From Edolisoma coerulescens (Eukaryota; Chordata; Aves; Passeriformes; Campephagidae): DNA of 64,000 nucleotides. Of the stretch, positions 1 to 11,890 are shown piece by piece. Position numbers and translations under genes: made by a program. Every line of letters starts with the position of its first letter. Positions within the stretch are counted from its first letter, which is position 1. The stretch spans positions 276,599-340,598 of the forward strand of contig VWZW01007132.1 in NCBI GenBank assembly GCA_013397115.1, given 5' to 3'. The notes under the pieces were generated by a model. It searched no databases, was not told the origin of the DNA, and was given only the letters and a program-made list of their open reading frames with translations.

Positions 1-3000
1 GCTCAGTGACACATCAGAAAGCACCAGCTTTGGTATCTTCTGTCTTGTTTTATCTACGTCCTGCCTAGTGCTTTCTAACACTGGAAGTGGAAGACAGTTC
101 ATTTAAGTGCTACTCTATCAATAGGACTGAAAATATATTTCTGTCAGCAGAAGGGTCAATTACATGAACAGCTCTTCCTTTAAAGATGTTCTGGGAACAT
201 GCTGCTTCCATCCTTCACCAGAGGTGAATCATGTAAAAAAGAGTTTGTCACGAACTCGACCCTTGAAAGTGGTATAAAAGAGTTACCCATCTCTCTAGCC
301 TCTGTTTCCCTTCCAACCTCCCAGAACCAGCAAGTACCCCTGCTTCGTGCTTCCTGGGTAATCCCAGCATTACTGCTAGGCCTGCAACACTCTGAGGTGA
401 AAAATCAGCGTGTTTTCTGACACTCATCATTTTGGGCATGGTAAACCTTGATGCTGTCATGTGCCTCGGGAGGAGTGAGGGGCTAGCAAAGGGGAAGGCA
501 CACAAACTGTCCCACCTACAACCAGCCCTATTCCTTCCTCCTCAGATGTTGTCATTTCCCTTGCACTGGGACTGACTTTTGGGGTGGGAAATCTGATGTC
601 AGAAGTTTGGGACCTGCCTTCAGAATTAATTCACCTTCGTCTTAAGCCAGGTACCAACTGTGGAGACAGCTGTACTCGTGGCTGATCCCATGTTGTGATT
701 ACACATGTAAGGCTGAAGCGTCTAATCATGTTGGGGTTTTTTTGTCAAAACACAGGTTGGCATGACCTACAGCTTTCAGACTAAATTATTGTAGTGCTCC
801 TTTCCAGCTGTAGATCTGTTGCGAAAATACATAAATATTATTTGCTACTGGCATTACACTTGATGCTGTAAAAGCAAAGAAATAGATCTTTCTCCACTGA
901 AAACCTGTAAAGTGAAAACTATAAAACCCCCTTCCCTTGTTTTCTTCTGAAACTGATTGTAACACTCTCTTCCTCTCACTGTGCCAGACTCTACAGCTTA
1001 ACTAAATGTGTGTCACTCCTCCAGTTTTCTTTCCTATATTCCCAAGCAGGTGAGAGACTAAAAGGAAAATATCAGCTGTATGTCAGTGCCTAGATAAAAA
1101 GCTGCAAAATTAAGTTATGAAGCTTGCCCTTTTTAGCAAAATCTCATATTGGGCCAGTATAGTTCCTTCCTCATCGCAGTTTATTGCTTCTAATCATGCA
1201 AATCAGGGATCATTCCAGTATGATTTTGATGAAGTCCACAAAAGAGAGTACACTCAACTCCTCCAATGTTTTGGGCATTGAAACAGAATATTTTTTTTCC
1301 AGGTAAGATAATGCATTAATTCCTTCACTTATTAGATGAGCATTAGCTTTTGCTATAAACCATCCCATAGGCTCCTGACAGTTTGCATGCTGAGCAGTCT
1401 TGTCCTTGAAGTTACTGTACTGCACAATGATCAGAACTTACCGCTGATGTTTTGTTAGCATTTACCAGCAGTGTCTTGGCAGAGGGTGACCTCCAGTACT
1501 GTCTCTAAACATTTTCAATTTACAGACTCAAGAATTTTTGCTGCCTTTGCCTCTCATTCTTTTGAGGAGGTCAGCCCTTTATGAATTTGCCACAAAAAAG
1601 AAGTTCAAAATACCCCATATACTTAAACAGCTTAATAGGCATAGAGCCGCAATGAACACGCGACATACAATTCATTTTAATATTTATAGAAGAAATTCAT
1701 GTTGTTTTAAGTGTACACAAGCAGCTGCTGTCATTTGGCTATGAGCAGATGTTAGACCTCCGAAAGCTTCGCTGATAATTAAAATACTAACAGTTAGTGT
1801 TTTACCCCAGCTGCAGGTTCTGTTTACTGTAAATTTGATTTTAATGGTGCCTCTGTGCAGTTATTGAATAGAGGTTTGTTTTCTACTATACATGCAAAAG
1901 TGTCTACAATGAAGACAAATGGTTATTTCCCATAATTTATTCTGGAAAGATTTGAATGTAGCTCTAACGTAGTTGAATTTATAAATGAAATACAGATATG
2001 ACTATCACATTTGAAATGGTAGTTTCTCCTGCCTTAACTAACAAAAAGAACTAGGGAAACTTACTATTTGTAGTTATTCCCAAGAATTCCTCCTAAAAAG
2101 TGCTGTGCTTTTTAAATGGGTTGAGACTTGCCCTCAAGCAAAGAACAGGTGCTTCTTTTTACTGAAAGGGTGCATAAATCAGAATAGATAAGTACAGAGA
2201 ATCATGATACTCATAGTCGATAGGTATGCCGAAGAATATAATTTCTGCTTGATCATTTAATAACATGATGTGTTTTTTTAGGTATTCCTTACAAGTGTCT
2301 GTTCTCTTTAGTGCATATATGTACATCAAACATTAGGGAAGGCCAGCCATTTTCAGAATTGTTAATCCCAAGGGCCTGATTATGCAAACACAATGCATAA
2401 TGCAAGCAACCATGTTTAGTCCCTTTGAGACTATTGAGGCTAACTATGGCAGTAAGCAGTACGCTTGATAAATAAATGTTTATAAAACCAGGATCTGAAT
2501 GTATATGTTCTTGAAAAACAAAAACTTTTTGCTGAGATAACAATGACAAAAAGAGTTTTTCCTTTTCTTGACAAAGCTGTTAGTGTCTGGGACTAGACCT
2601 GTTTCAGAAATCCAGATCATTTTCCCTATGAGCAGAGCTTGGGGGGTTTTTCCTCCTGATTTTTCTCACATTAGTGTATTATTTTTCATATTATATTATA
2701 TATTCTGTCTGCTTAGGAAACAGAAATCCCTGGTTTGACCAAGCACAATCAGAACCCCTTGAAATTGGGATTCTGATTTTGAAGTGCTAAAAATGCACTT
2801 TCCATTTGCACTGCAGGGGATAAAACAGAAAGAGTGCATCCGAATATCATCAATGTCAGTTGTTCCCAAACTGAGGGCTGGAGTAGTCTTTGAAGCTGGA
2901 CTGCCAAGAAATGTCCAGGCTGGGTATCCTCATCTCAAGCTGCTAAATTGCACTGGGAGAGATAGCTGAAATACTCCAGATACATTCCTGATGTTGCTTG

Positions 3001-3749
3001 CCCATATGGGTAATTGATGCATATGCCACAGAAGGGGTTTTGCTCACACGTTGGAGTTGAGAAGAGCAGCCTGCATGGTGGCAAACAGGTAAAGAGAAAA
3101 AGTGGTTTGCAAGAAAACCAGTTACTCTGCAGGTTAGGCAGCTATAAATTCTGCATGTTAACACTGTACATGTTTGCCACGATCAGTGGGAGTTTTGGTA
3201 TGTGTATTTCTATTTGCATACCTTCTGTAACACTGGGCTCTATTGTGGTCGTTTTTGACCTTGAGTGCAGGAAAAGAGAAACTGAATTTTTTCCTAGCGA
3301 AGGCCTTTTCCCAGAGGTTAACTGGATGCTGAAGGGAAACTAAACCAAACCAAACCAAGTGCCTGAACACCCTAACTGAATGGCTTGGCTATTTATTTTG
3401 GTGGTTGTTTTTTCTTTTGTGTCTTTTTGTGGCCATTGACATAGTTCTGTAAGATGTGGAAGGTAAAAATAGCAAGCAGGAAATTTCAGTCTCTTTTTCA
3501 AAAGAAAAAATATTACAAGAGTACTTTATTTCACCTTTTTAGAAAGCTAAAGGACATCTGCTGCTTTTTAAGATACCTTAAATGTTAAAACTTCATCCTT
3601 TATTCAAGCAGTTCTTAGAAGACCTTGAAGTTTCCAAACATGATTGAGTGGTTAAGGACAAAATTAGAAGCTAAGGCTGTTTTGAGTTTCAGCATTGCAA
3701 CATGACATTACTGGATTTTTAAGTATAAAATGAACTATGAACATGATTT

Positions 3750-3785
3750 GGGATTTGGGGGGAGGGGTAGTTTTGGGTTTGGGGG
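3750..3785 (+). other. Intronic G-quadruplex-capable tract
   Basis: Five G-runs of 3 to 6 bases (3750-3752, 3757-3762, 3764-3767, 3775-3777, 3781-3785) are separated by loops of 1 to 7 bases. This satisfies the usual G4 pattern on the transcribed sense strand of the intron. It is followed directly by a run of T. Confidence 0.5.
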
Positions 3786-6700
3786 TTTTTTTTTCAATAA
3801 TAATATATTGAAAGGGGAAAAAATGAAGCCTTGCTGTTATTGGTATCTCTTGAGATTTATGTACTTTGCATCAATGGTGGAATTTTTTTATGTCTCCTAG
3901 GGAGCTGGTTAAGTCCCCCGTAGGTATACTTATTTGTATTGCGTTACAAATATTTGCTGCCTTTGTGAACATAATAGTTGTAAAAGGGCCATTTTGGGTT
4001 GCTGATTTTTATTTCACTTCTCGATTTGACCCATCGTATTTTCTTTCATTCAGCAGAAGACATGAATGAGCCTTCACAAGCTCTTATTTAGTAGCTTAAC
4101 TAGCTGGTTTAAAAAATGCTGGCCCATGCATTGCTTGCACATAAAAGCCTTACAAATGATAAAGAACAATTTTTACTATGGTCAAGGAACAGAGATCTGA
4201 AAAATGCATCTTATCATTATGGTCTCTGAAAATCAGGGAAATGCCAAAGTTATGACATTATGCCACAGTTCTTAGACTGTACTTAATTAATTGAAGTAGA
4301 GATCATTACAAAAATAATTGAAAGAAAACAGAGCAGAAACTTGTAGCTTGATCAAAGCATAAGTTATATTACTTTATGAATTTGAAAAGTGGACTTTCTG
4401 TACCATTCAAAATATTGTGCTGCCATGTAGACAATAACCTTTAAAATAATACAATCAGTTGCTTGTTCAAGTGATGTTAGACATAAGGCGATTTTTTTAT
4501 ATCTTTTAAATTCCTTACAGGTTGTATTTAATTGACGGAAAATATGTTTCTTTGCATTCACATTATTTAATATTCATTAAGATATGGAATGTTTGTTTGT
4601 GTCAATAAATAATATACCTAATCACCAAAGTCTGTAAAATTAAGTGTTGCTGAATGGAGGACTATAAATCAGGCCTCCTAGAACTTTTACAGAAAAGGAA
4701 AAATAGCTGTTTGAAGCTAGCTGTGTAAATGCAGATCATTTCCGTCTCCATAATAGATTATTTCATTTATGACTTACTGCTTTGTCCTAAAGGTGCTCCT
4801 TATGAAGGATGTCCTCAGCCCAGCCTCACCACACACAGCCGCTTGCTACAAGTTTTGGGGAAGGATTGGAATTCTAAAGAGGCTGCTGGCTGAGAGCAAA
4901 GTGGTGCTTTACATATAATATTAGCCCAGACTTTCCTCACGCATTACGCGTTTCTTTCTGAGACAAGTCTCCTTAATGCCATCTTTATCTGCTACACGAT
5001 GCATGAAATCTACTTTCTGTGTTAGAACTGCGGCTGACCCCCGACCCCACGAGTGGCGCCACAATGTGACCTTTCTATTGTCATCAGCTTTCATTCTCCT
5101 GAAAATTCTATGAATTTTTATTACAAGTTTTTTTAAACCAAGCTGAGGCTTCAACAAATTACTTGACACAGATGAGATGAAGTTGTTGAAGTAGTGTTAG
5201 ATAAGTTTTACAGCCAGCATGTGTGCTGCTGAACAGTACAAAGCCAGTGTCCTACAATGTCATACACCAGTAACTGCTGAGCCTACTATTGGATAAATAC
5301 ATCATTTTATGGAACATTGATTGTTCTATAAACCCAATGGAGTATTATGCTCTATGATCAAACCATTTAGATTGTGTGTAGAGCACAGAAAATGCCATAT
5401 TCAGGATGGTACTAAAAGTGCCATTTGTGTATTTTATGGATGTCATTACGGGGGAAACTTCTCTCTGTAGGCCCTGTTTACTGCAAAATTTTTTAGTCTG
5501 TAATGACATTTTTCATTCACAACGTATGCCTTCAAGAGAGGGGGCCCTTGTTTTATTTGTTTCATTCGAGTTTACTGCACAAATCCTGTACATTTTAATT
5601 AAATGTAAGCTTAACAAAAGAATAAGGTATTTATTCTGTGGGGAACAAATGATGACAGTAACAAAAGAATAAAACAGACACACAAAAGGAAGTCAGGTAT
5701 TGAGTAAGAGAGAGGAGAAAAGGTACTAAGCCCTATTTGGAGTTTCCCAGACGCACATTAAACATCAAAGCATTTCTTTTAGCCCTATTTCAGGAGTTTG
5801 TGGTCTCAGAGAATTAAAATAACCTGCGAATATGGATTTAATGTCTAAAATATCCTGACATTTTCAAATAAAAAACTAACAGTCGCTCAGGACTCCAACT
5901 GGTAAATAATGGCTCTGCTGAAATGACAGACTTCTTGGAAAGAAACCAATTCTCTGATCATTGCACCCCTAGATATGAAACACCTCCTTACAAATTGTCT
6001 GAATATGAGCTCTTGTATCATTATATTTTGTCATTTTAATGCCTATTTGTGTATCTTTTTAATTTGCAATGACATGCAATCAGCAACAAGTCCACTTTTC
6101 CTAATATTAATGTGGGCTTGTATTGCAGCTTATGTTTGCTGTGTCAGCCAACACTTACCCCTTCTCTTTACCCGTTTTTAAGAGGGGGCGAGAGGCAGAC
6201 TGGATTTACTGGGACAATGTGGTTTGTTGCTACATACAGTCCAATAATGTGACATGTTTCTTAAATACATAAAAATTCCTGCAAATGTTGTGTTGGATTC
6301 CAGTGCTTCATTATAGAAATGGCAGCTCAGCCTCAAAATCTGTTGTTTTCTAAATATCTTCCCTACTTGGCTTTTCACTGTTAAAACAAAAGAAAACCAG
6401 TAAAATCTGCAATTCATATTTACCATGAAAAATCACTAAAATTGAAGTTGATGTTCCCAGTAAATTCTTGGTCATAGTCCAGTTAAAATTTAAAGTTACA
6501 GTAGATTCACATTAGTTTAAATGACACTTGAACTTCTACACAGCTCAACATTAATTCATTATAGTTGAAATGGAAGAATCTTCAGTGGGTGAATCTTTTA
6601 CAATCTGATTGAGGCTGTTACATTTTATAGGAGCCATTTTTCAAAGCAGTACTGACAGCACTCGAAGTTATTAAATTGCTGAATCAAAAGATGGACCTGC

Positions 6701-7152
6701 AATCGCATTTATGAACTGTGATGGAATAGCTGGAGTTGCACTGAGCTGAGGTTAAGATGTTGGTGTAGTTAAGCTTCATCACACCCCTTAGTGACAGCAG
6801 TATTTACCCATGTAGTTTACTTTAATGGTCAGGAAGTGGCTTAACTCACCTCTGGATTCAAATAGATTAAGTAAGCAGTCAGAATGGCATAATTATCAGT
6901 GCTGCGAGGGATTCACTGGATAGCTCTTCACCCAGGAGACTTCCCATTCAATTGCACAGTAAAGACTGGAGTTGCATAGATTCACAGGCATGGCATTTAT
7001 TTGAGGAGATGAAAACAGGGAGAATTTCCTTTTTCTTACCCTTCCCCAGACCAGAGTTTCTCCTCAATGCACTGATGCTGTGTCCTGTACATAAATCATT
7101 ATGATCTTAGGAGAAAGAGATCATGATTTTAGTGTGTATGCATGTGAAAATT

Positions 7153-7223
7153 ATGATTGTAGAGTTATTTTGATTTTGAAATCCAGTGGAAAATGCATGA
7201 TTTGTGGAGTTATTTTGATTTTG
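7153..7223 (+). repeat. 44-bp imperfect tandem duplication
   Basis: The segment ATGATTGTAGAGTTATTTTG at 7153 recurs with small changes (ATGATTTGTGGAGTTATTTTG) at 7197, followed each time by ATTTTG. The spacing is 44 bases. It has no known function and is probably a local replication-slippage duplication. Confidence 0.7.
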
Positions 7224-7710
7224 TGCCACATCATTGCCAGGCTCCTCTTTTATCTTGTCAACAAAGCAAGATTCCTGAGAGAATTAATTACTTACACTCT
7301 ATTATAAAATGTGAAGGAGCTAAGATAATTGTCATTTTATGTTGATTTCCCCTTCCTATTTTTCTGCTCTTTGGGGGGTCATGTGAATGTCAGTGCCTAC
7401 AGAGAGCACAGGAAAAGTGGGAATAAGAACCAGTCGTACCACAGGAAGCTTACTTTTTGCTTATACCTGACAAAATGTACTTCAATTGCATGTACCAGAT
7501 TTTTATGCAGCATCACCTGGAAACACTCTAATGGTTTAAATTGTTAATTTTCTTTTCCAAAGATAACCTGCCTTGCAAACTAGAAATAAGAAAGTTGGAT
7601 AACATCAGTTTAGACTTGTGAAGGTGATTTGCAGCGTTTCAGCTTGACAAAATTACTTCTTTGTGCTTCACAGTACAGTTCTCTACCAGAAGCTCTGTAA
7701 TAGAAAAAAG

Positions 7711-7782
7711 GATAGGTGGATGGATGGATGGATGGATAGATAGATAGATAGATAGACAGATAGATAGATAGATAGATAGATA
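7711..7782 (+). repeat. Compound GGAT/GATA microsatellite
   Basis: Several GGAT units run into about a dozen GATA units, with one GACA interruption. It lies in the ZNF407 intron and is likely to vary in length between individuals. Confidence 0.95.
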
Positions 7783-9300
7783 CCGGTATAAGAGCTCAGT
7801 CTTTTAATTATTGATGTTATTTTGGAGTTTTAGCTTGATATGCACCTTAACATATCAAGTTGCTAGAGTCTGCAAGGCGCCAAGTACTCAGTCTTGGAGT
7901 AAATCAGCTTCTAAGTGTGAACTTACCTTTAAGCAAATGAGTCTGGTTTTTAGAGCCCATTTTAATTCTCTGTGGGATCAGGGTCTGACAGCTCTATGCT
8001 TTGAGTGAAAGAGCCCCCTTAGACCAGCTTTAGTATAATTTTCTTGGTCTCTTGAGTTCAATGAAGCACATTGTTCACTAGAACTGGCTCGGAAAGTACA
8101 GTGCTAGCCTGAAATTTCACTGTAAGTGTTGTTTTTTTTTCTTGCCTGTTTTTATCCCAAGCAAGCCATGGCATAGCTATTTGCATTAGTGATAAGATGC
8201 TACACCTGCTATTCCAGAGATGTGATTTCAGTTTGTATAGGTGAATTTAAACTGGAGTGTGGGTGTGGGTAGTCTCAGCAGCACGGACTTAATCAGCCTT
8301 CCCAAGGCCCATCTGTCATAAGACCCTCACCTCATTCTCAATGTGCTGCACCCACTCTTCTCTCTGTGTGCACTGGTTGTGTCCCACAGCTTGCTCCCAG
8401 CACATGGAGGAGCTTCATAGGTGCTTCTGGATGGCACTGCCATGGGGAGACAGCTAGGGATAGAGCTGTCCTTCCATGGACGTCCACAAATCTGGTCACA
8501 GGGCTCTCTCATTTATGTCTTCCCAAAAACATGCAGGCCATGCTTGGAGGGTGGTGGCCTTGACTTTGTACAGCCTTGGGCACCATTTGCCTTGCTGAAG
8601 CTTTATTGTTAGTGGTGAGAATTGAGAAAGAAACCTTCAATGACAAAACCAAACTGGGTGGCACAGCAAGCACCTGGAATATGGAGGTTACAAGTCTGTT
8701 AATTGATTTAATGCAGAAATAATTAAGACATGTGATTGGGGTTTCTCTGGATGAGATTTTATAGAATATCCTGCTTAGGGTAAGAAAACTACTGAGAGTT
8801 TTCTCCAGGTAATTGGGCTAGTGACTGTGTCAGTCACATGTGCTGGAGAAGGTGCTGGATGGAAAAGGACGGGGAAGACAATGGCATCAAAATGGCAGCA
8901 TGGCAATCACCTCACCAACAAAAGCAGGGTATTATGAAGATCAGCCACAGTTTTTCGCACCAAGATATGTTTAATGTAATATACAGTGCTAAAATTCGTT
9001 ACTAAAGTACTGAAATATCACAAATAGGATCTTCTATAAAAGATGTGTTAATGGCTTTTAACTGTATACTGTATTTATCTGGGCTTTTTTTATACAGAAT
9101 ATTTTTAAAAACACATTTAAATGGTTAATCAGCTACAGAATTGTTACACTCAGCAATTATTTCAACCTGTAAATATGTTATTTGGAAAACATGCAAATTG
9201 GTTTTGTTCATTTGCTCGTTTTATCTATGTTTTCTGCTAATGAAATCTAAAAATTGTCAAGGAATTCTTTTCCATTTAAGCTACAATTTGTTAAAGTAAC

Positions 9301-9352
9301 GAACTGATACTTGCCATGATACCACATTAACAGCGTATTTTGTCTCGTAGGC
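9301..9352 (+). promoter_or_regulatory. 3' splice acceptor of the terminal ZNF407 exon
   Basis: The sequence reads ...TATTTTGTCTCGTAG|GC, placing the intron-exon boundary between 9350 and 9351. The pyrimidine tract is short and interrupted by G, so this is a moderate rather than strong acceptor. A CTGAT branch-point-like motif sits about 45 bases upstream. Using it leaves a phase-1 junction whose GC would complete a Gly codon if the upstream exon ends in G. Confidence 0.75.
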
Positions 9353-10702
9353 ATTGTGTCCAAGTCCTATGAGTGCCGGCTGAAGGGACAAGGAGCAACT
9401 TTTGTGGAAACCACGAGCCCTTTTACTGCGGCAACACTGGGAGAGGTTTCTCCAGTGAAGGAGAAGGCCTTTCGGGGCAGCAGGAGACAGCCACAGTCGC
9501 CCGAAGAAGTTCAGCAGTTCATTATTATTCAAGGATACGACGGCGACTTCGCCATCGACGCCTCCGTGGAAGAGACAGCAGCAGCCACCCTGCAGACGCT
9601 GGCAATGGCGGGGCAGATGGCCAGGGTGGTCCACATCACAGAGGATGGGCAAGTCATAGCCACAAACCAAAACGGCTCCCACGTCAGTAGTGTGGTTCCA
9701 GAGCAGATCCTTACGGAGCAGCTAGCAGATGGTGCCACACAGGTGGTGGTGGTTGAAGAAGCGGGAGCTGACATGGAGGAGGCCGTTCAAATAGATGCGG
9801 TTCCTGACTCCAGTAGCACGGTACTGCAGCAGATAATGCGACAAGAAGTTTTAGATGCTTCTGAGGCTACAGTCCATCCTCCAGAGTCCTCCTCAGCATT
9901 AGATGCTCTGCTTTGTGCCGTGACAGAGCTGGGTGAAGCAGAAAACAAATCTGGACTCCTTGACAGATGCAGGTCTGGTCACAAAGACTTCTTACCGATG
10001 CCGAACCCAGAGATGCCCAGCATTCCCAGTGATGCAGAGGGACAAGAAATACAAATGTTCCATGAAGTTCAGGAGACTCAGGAAGATGCCAAACCTATGG
10101 AAGTAGTGACACGGGTCATGCACCCATCGGCTATAATTGCATCTCAGGAGAGAGCTCAGGCTGCCTTCAAGAATGTGGTGCAAGGAGTGTTGCAGTTTGC
10201 CATGTGTGACACGGCTGCGGCCGACCAGCTCATGAAAGAAGGTGTCACCCAGGTCATTGTAAATGAGGAAGGGACTGTGCATATGGTAGCTGGAGAAGGC
10301 TCTCAGATAATTATGCAGGAAGCTGGTAGCCACACGCTCAGTGTCCAGAGCGAACACATGGATTTAGTGGAGTCAGATGGGCAAATATCACAGATTATTG
10401 TCACTGAAGAATTAGCTCAAGCCATGGCTCAGGGTTCTGATGGTGACTTCTCGGAAGGTGCAACGCACTACATCGTCACAGAATTGCCACCAGACATGCA
10501 GGGTGAGCCTGGTGTGTACTCACACGCTGTGATAGAGACAGCTGAGTCCCAAGACATTCTGCAGGCTGGTACTGCTATAAAAGCAGACACTGTGGCCCCT
10601 GATAGAGCGAGAGAACAGTTGACAAGCATGGTCATTTATACAGAGGGTGGCTCACAGGCAGTTCAAGGCCAGAGAGATTATAACAAAGTACAAGAAGCAT
10701 GA
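9351..10702 (+). CDS. ZNF407: Terminal coding exon of zinc finger protein 407 (C-terminal acidic tail)
   Basis: This is the last coding exon of a nuclear C2H2 zinc-finger protein, reported in mammals to act as a transcriptional regulator. Only the tail is present; all zinc fingers lie upstream of the window. The exon starts after the acceptor AG at 9350. Its first two bases complete a split codon, then the frame reads Ile-Val-Ser-Lys-Ser-Tyr-Glu-Cys without a stop to TGA at 10700-10702, about 450 codons. The tail has no finger; it is acidic and rich in Gln, Val and Ile. It carries repeated strand-like modules of the type TQVVVVEE, TQVIVNEE, SQIIVTEE and THYIVTEL (residues about 128-135, 298-305, 345-352 and 370-377, counting from the GTG at 9356). 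It also has a segment SALDALLCAVTELGE (about 180-194) that I remember from ZNF407, and it ends in VQEA. The frame is intact, so the gene is probably functional. The main alternative is the paralogue ZNF335. Identification rests on recalled family sequence, not a search. Open frames on the opposite strand across the exon are shadows. Confidence 0.82.
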
Positions 10703-11890
10703 AGAGCTTCACTCATAGGCTGGGTGCAGAGCAGAGCTGGATAGTACCAGAATCATGGAGGCGCTGTGTTCCTGGAACGTTTTCTGTAAAGCTTTCTCAG
10801 CAGAACCTCCTCCTAGCCAGGTAACAAATACATACCCTGCTAACAGGAGGAGTTCACTGAAGAGGATAATACAACTTTGTTACAATAGCTCTAAGAACTA
10901 TTATATGGGATTATTATAACACAAGCGTACATGGGTACAAAACGGGATAAAAAGCCCCCCACCCAAAGTAGGAATCGTTCTGTTCAGTGCTTTCTTTGTT
11001 GATTTTTTTGTCTTAATGTTGTTTTTTCTCAGGGTAATTCCCTGCCTTCTGTCATTTTTGTATAACATAATCACAGGAGTAAAACATTTGCACTTACATG
11101 TACATTTTGTGAACAGATAAATATGCAAAAAAATACAAACCCCTCAATAGCAAAGTGAACAGGTAAGCTTACATACAGTATTGGGTGCCCTTCTTCATTT
11201 TAAAGTAGAACAGGTGACATTTTGCTTTCTAAAATCTTACTTTAAAACATGCTTGGCTAAAAATATGTCATCAAAATAAGGATTTTTTTTGCATCTAAAA
11301 TGAAAGTTTTCGTACTACTTTACTCTTTCATGGTAACACATAAGACTTTCCCTAAAGAAGAGCTCAAAAAAGCTACACTTCAGAAAATCCTTGATTATAC
11401 ATATTCGGGAAGAAGAACTTGATGCCTGTAACTTCCCCTTAATTTTAGATGAGAGTCCTACATAAGAAATGTGCATTTTTTGAAAAAAATATTGTCACTG
11501 TCAGTGTTTTGCTTTTCTTATAAATAGTGCTTCATATAAATACCATTTTGCAGTTCATTTTGTGAGCTACTTCTCAAATGTTAGGAGGATTTTTAAAGAA
11601 AATTCTGACATTGACATTAACAAGTAGGGGGGAAAAAAAGGTGACCTTGTATTTCTTGCTTAGTCCAGAATGTCAGTTATTTACTTGTGGATATACTGCA
11701 ATTGTTCAATGCAAGTTCATGTTGAAAAGATCTGTTTCATGATAAAACTGCTTATGTTTCTTTAGAAAAATTGTAAAATATAAACTGTCAAGGTTTGGGG
11801 ATTTTTTTTTCTGTCTTTCAAATAAAATGTTAGCATTAAAATGAAGCATCATGATTTTTAATATTAAACAATAAACAGAACTGGCATTCA
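10703..11890 (+). other. 3' UTR of the ZNF407-like gene
   Basis: The TGA at 10700-10702 is followed by about 1.2 kb of AT-rich DNA with no further coding frame. I find no canonical AATAAA before 11821. Several AATAAA/ATTAAA hexamers then occur within 55 bases and are followed by a GT- and T-rich downstream element around 11908-11955. The 3' boundary near 11890 is inferred from these signals. Shorter forms ending earlier cannot be excluded. Confidence 0.6.
11821..11875 (+). terminator. Poly(A) signal cluster
   Basis: AATAAA occurs at 11821-11826 and again at 11870-11875, with ATTAAA variants between them at about 11834 and 11863. The T/GT-rich tract at about 11908-11955 (TGTTATGTCTGTG, then CTTTTCTCTTTTCC) is a plausible downstream element. 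Together they suggest the cleavage zone for the ZNF407 transcript at about 11885-11905. Confidence 0.6.

Larger units (their letters stand above)
1..9350 (+). other. ZNF407: Last intron of the ZNF407-like gene (3' part)
   Basis: No zinc-finger (C2H2) pattern or other recognisable exon is visible here. Open frames are short, mutually overlapping and low in protein-like character. The intron ends in a usable acceptor: a T-rich stretch followed by CGTAG at 9346-9350, with a branch-point-like CTGAT near 9303-9307. The donor lies outside the window, so the intron is longer than 9.3 kb. A long final intron fits ZNF407, which spans hundreds of kilobases in mammals, and argues against the compact relative ZNF335. 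The intron holds a GGAT/GATA microsatellite, a G-rich tract and a 44-bp imperfect duplication, listed separately. Its remainder is unique AT-rich DNA in which I see nothing else. Confidence 0.7.

Noticed and set aside
1210..1425. 71-codon - strand frame with somewhat protein-like composition
   Set aside because: Not recognised as any family. It lies antisense in the ZNF407 intron and has no supported splice or retrocopy signature, so it was kept out of the features.
9281..9682. 133-codon - strand frame across the ZNF407 exon, plus 9529-9774 and 9992-10357 on the - strand
   Set aside because: Shadows of the real + strand coding frame.
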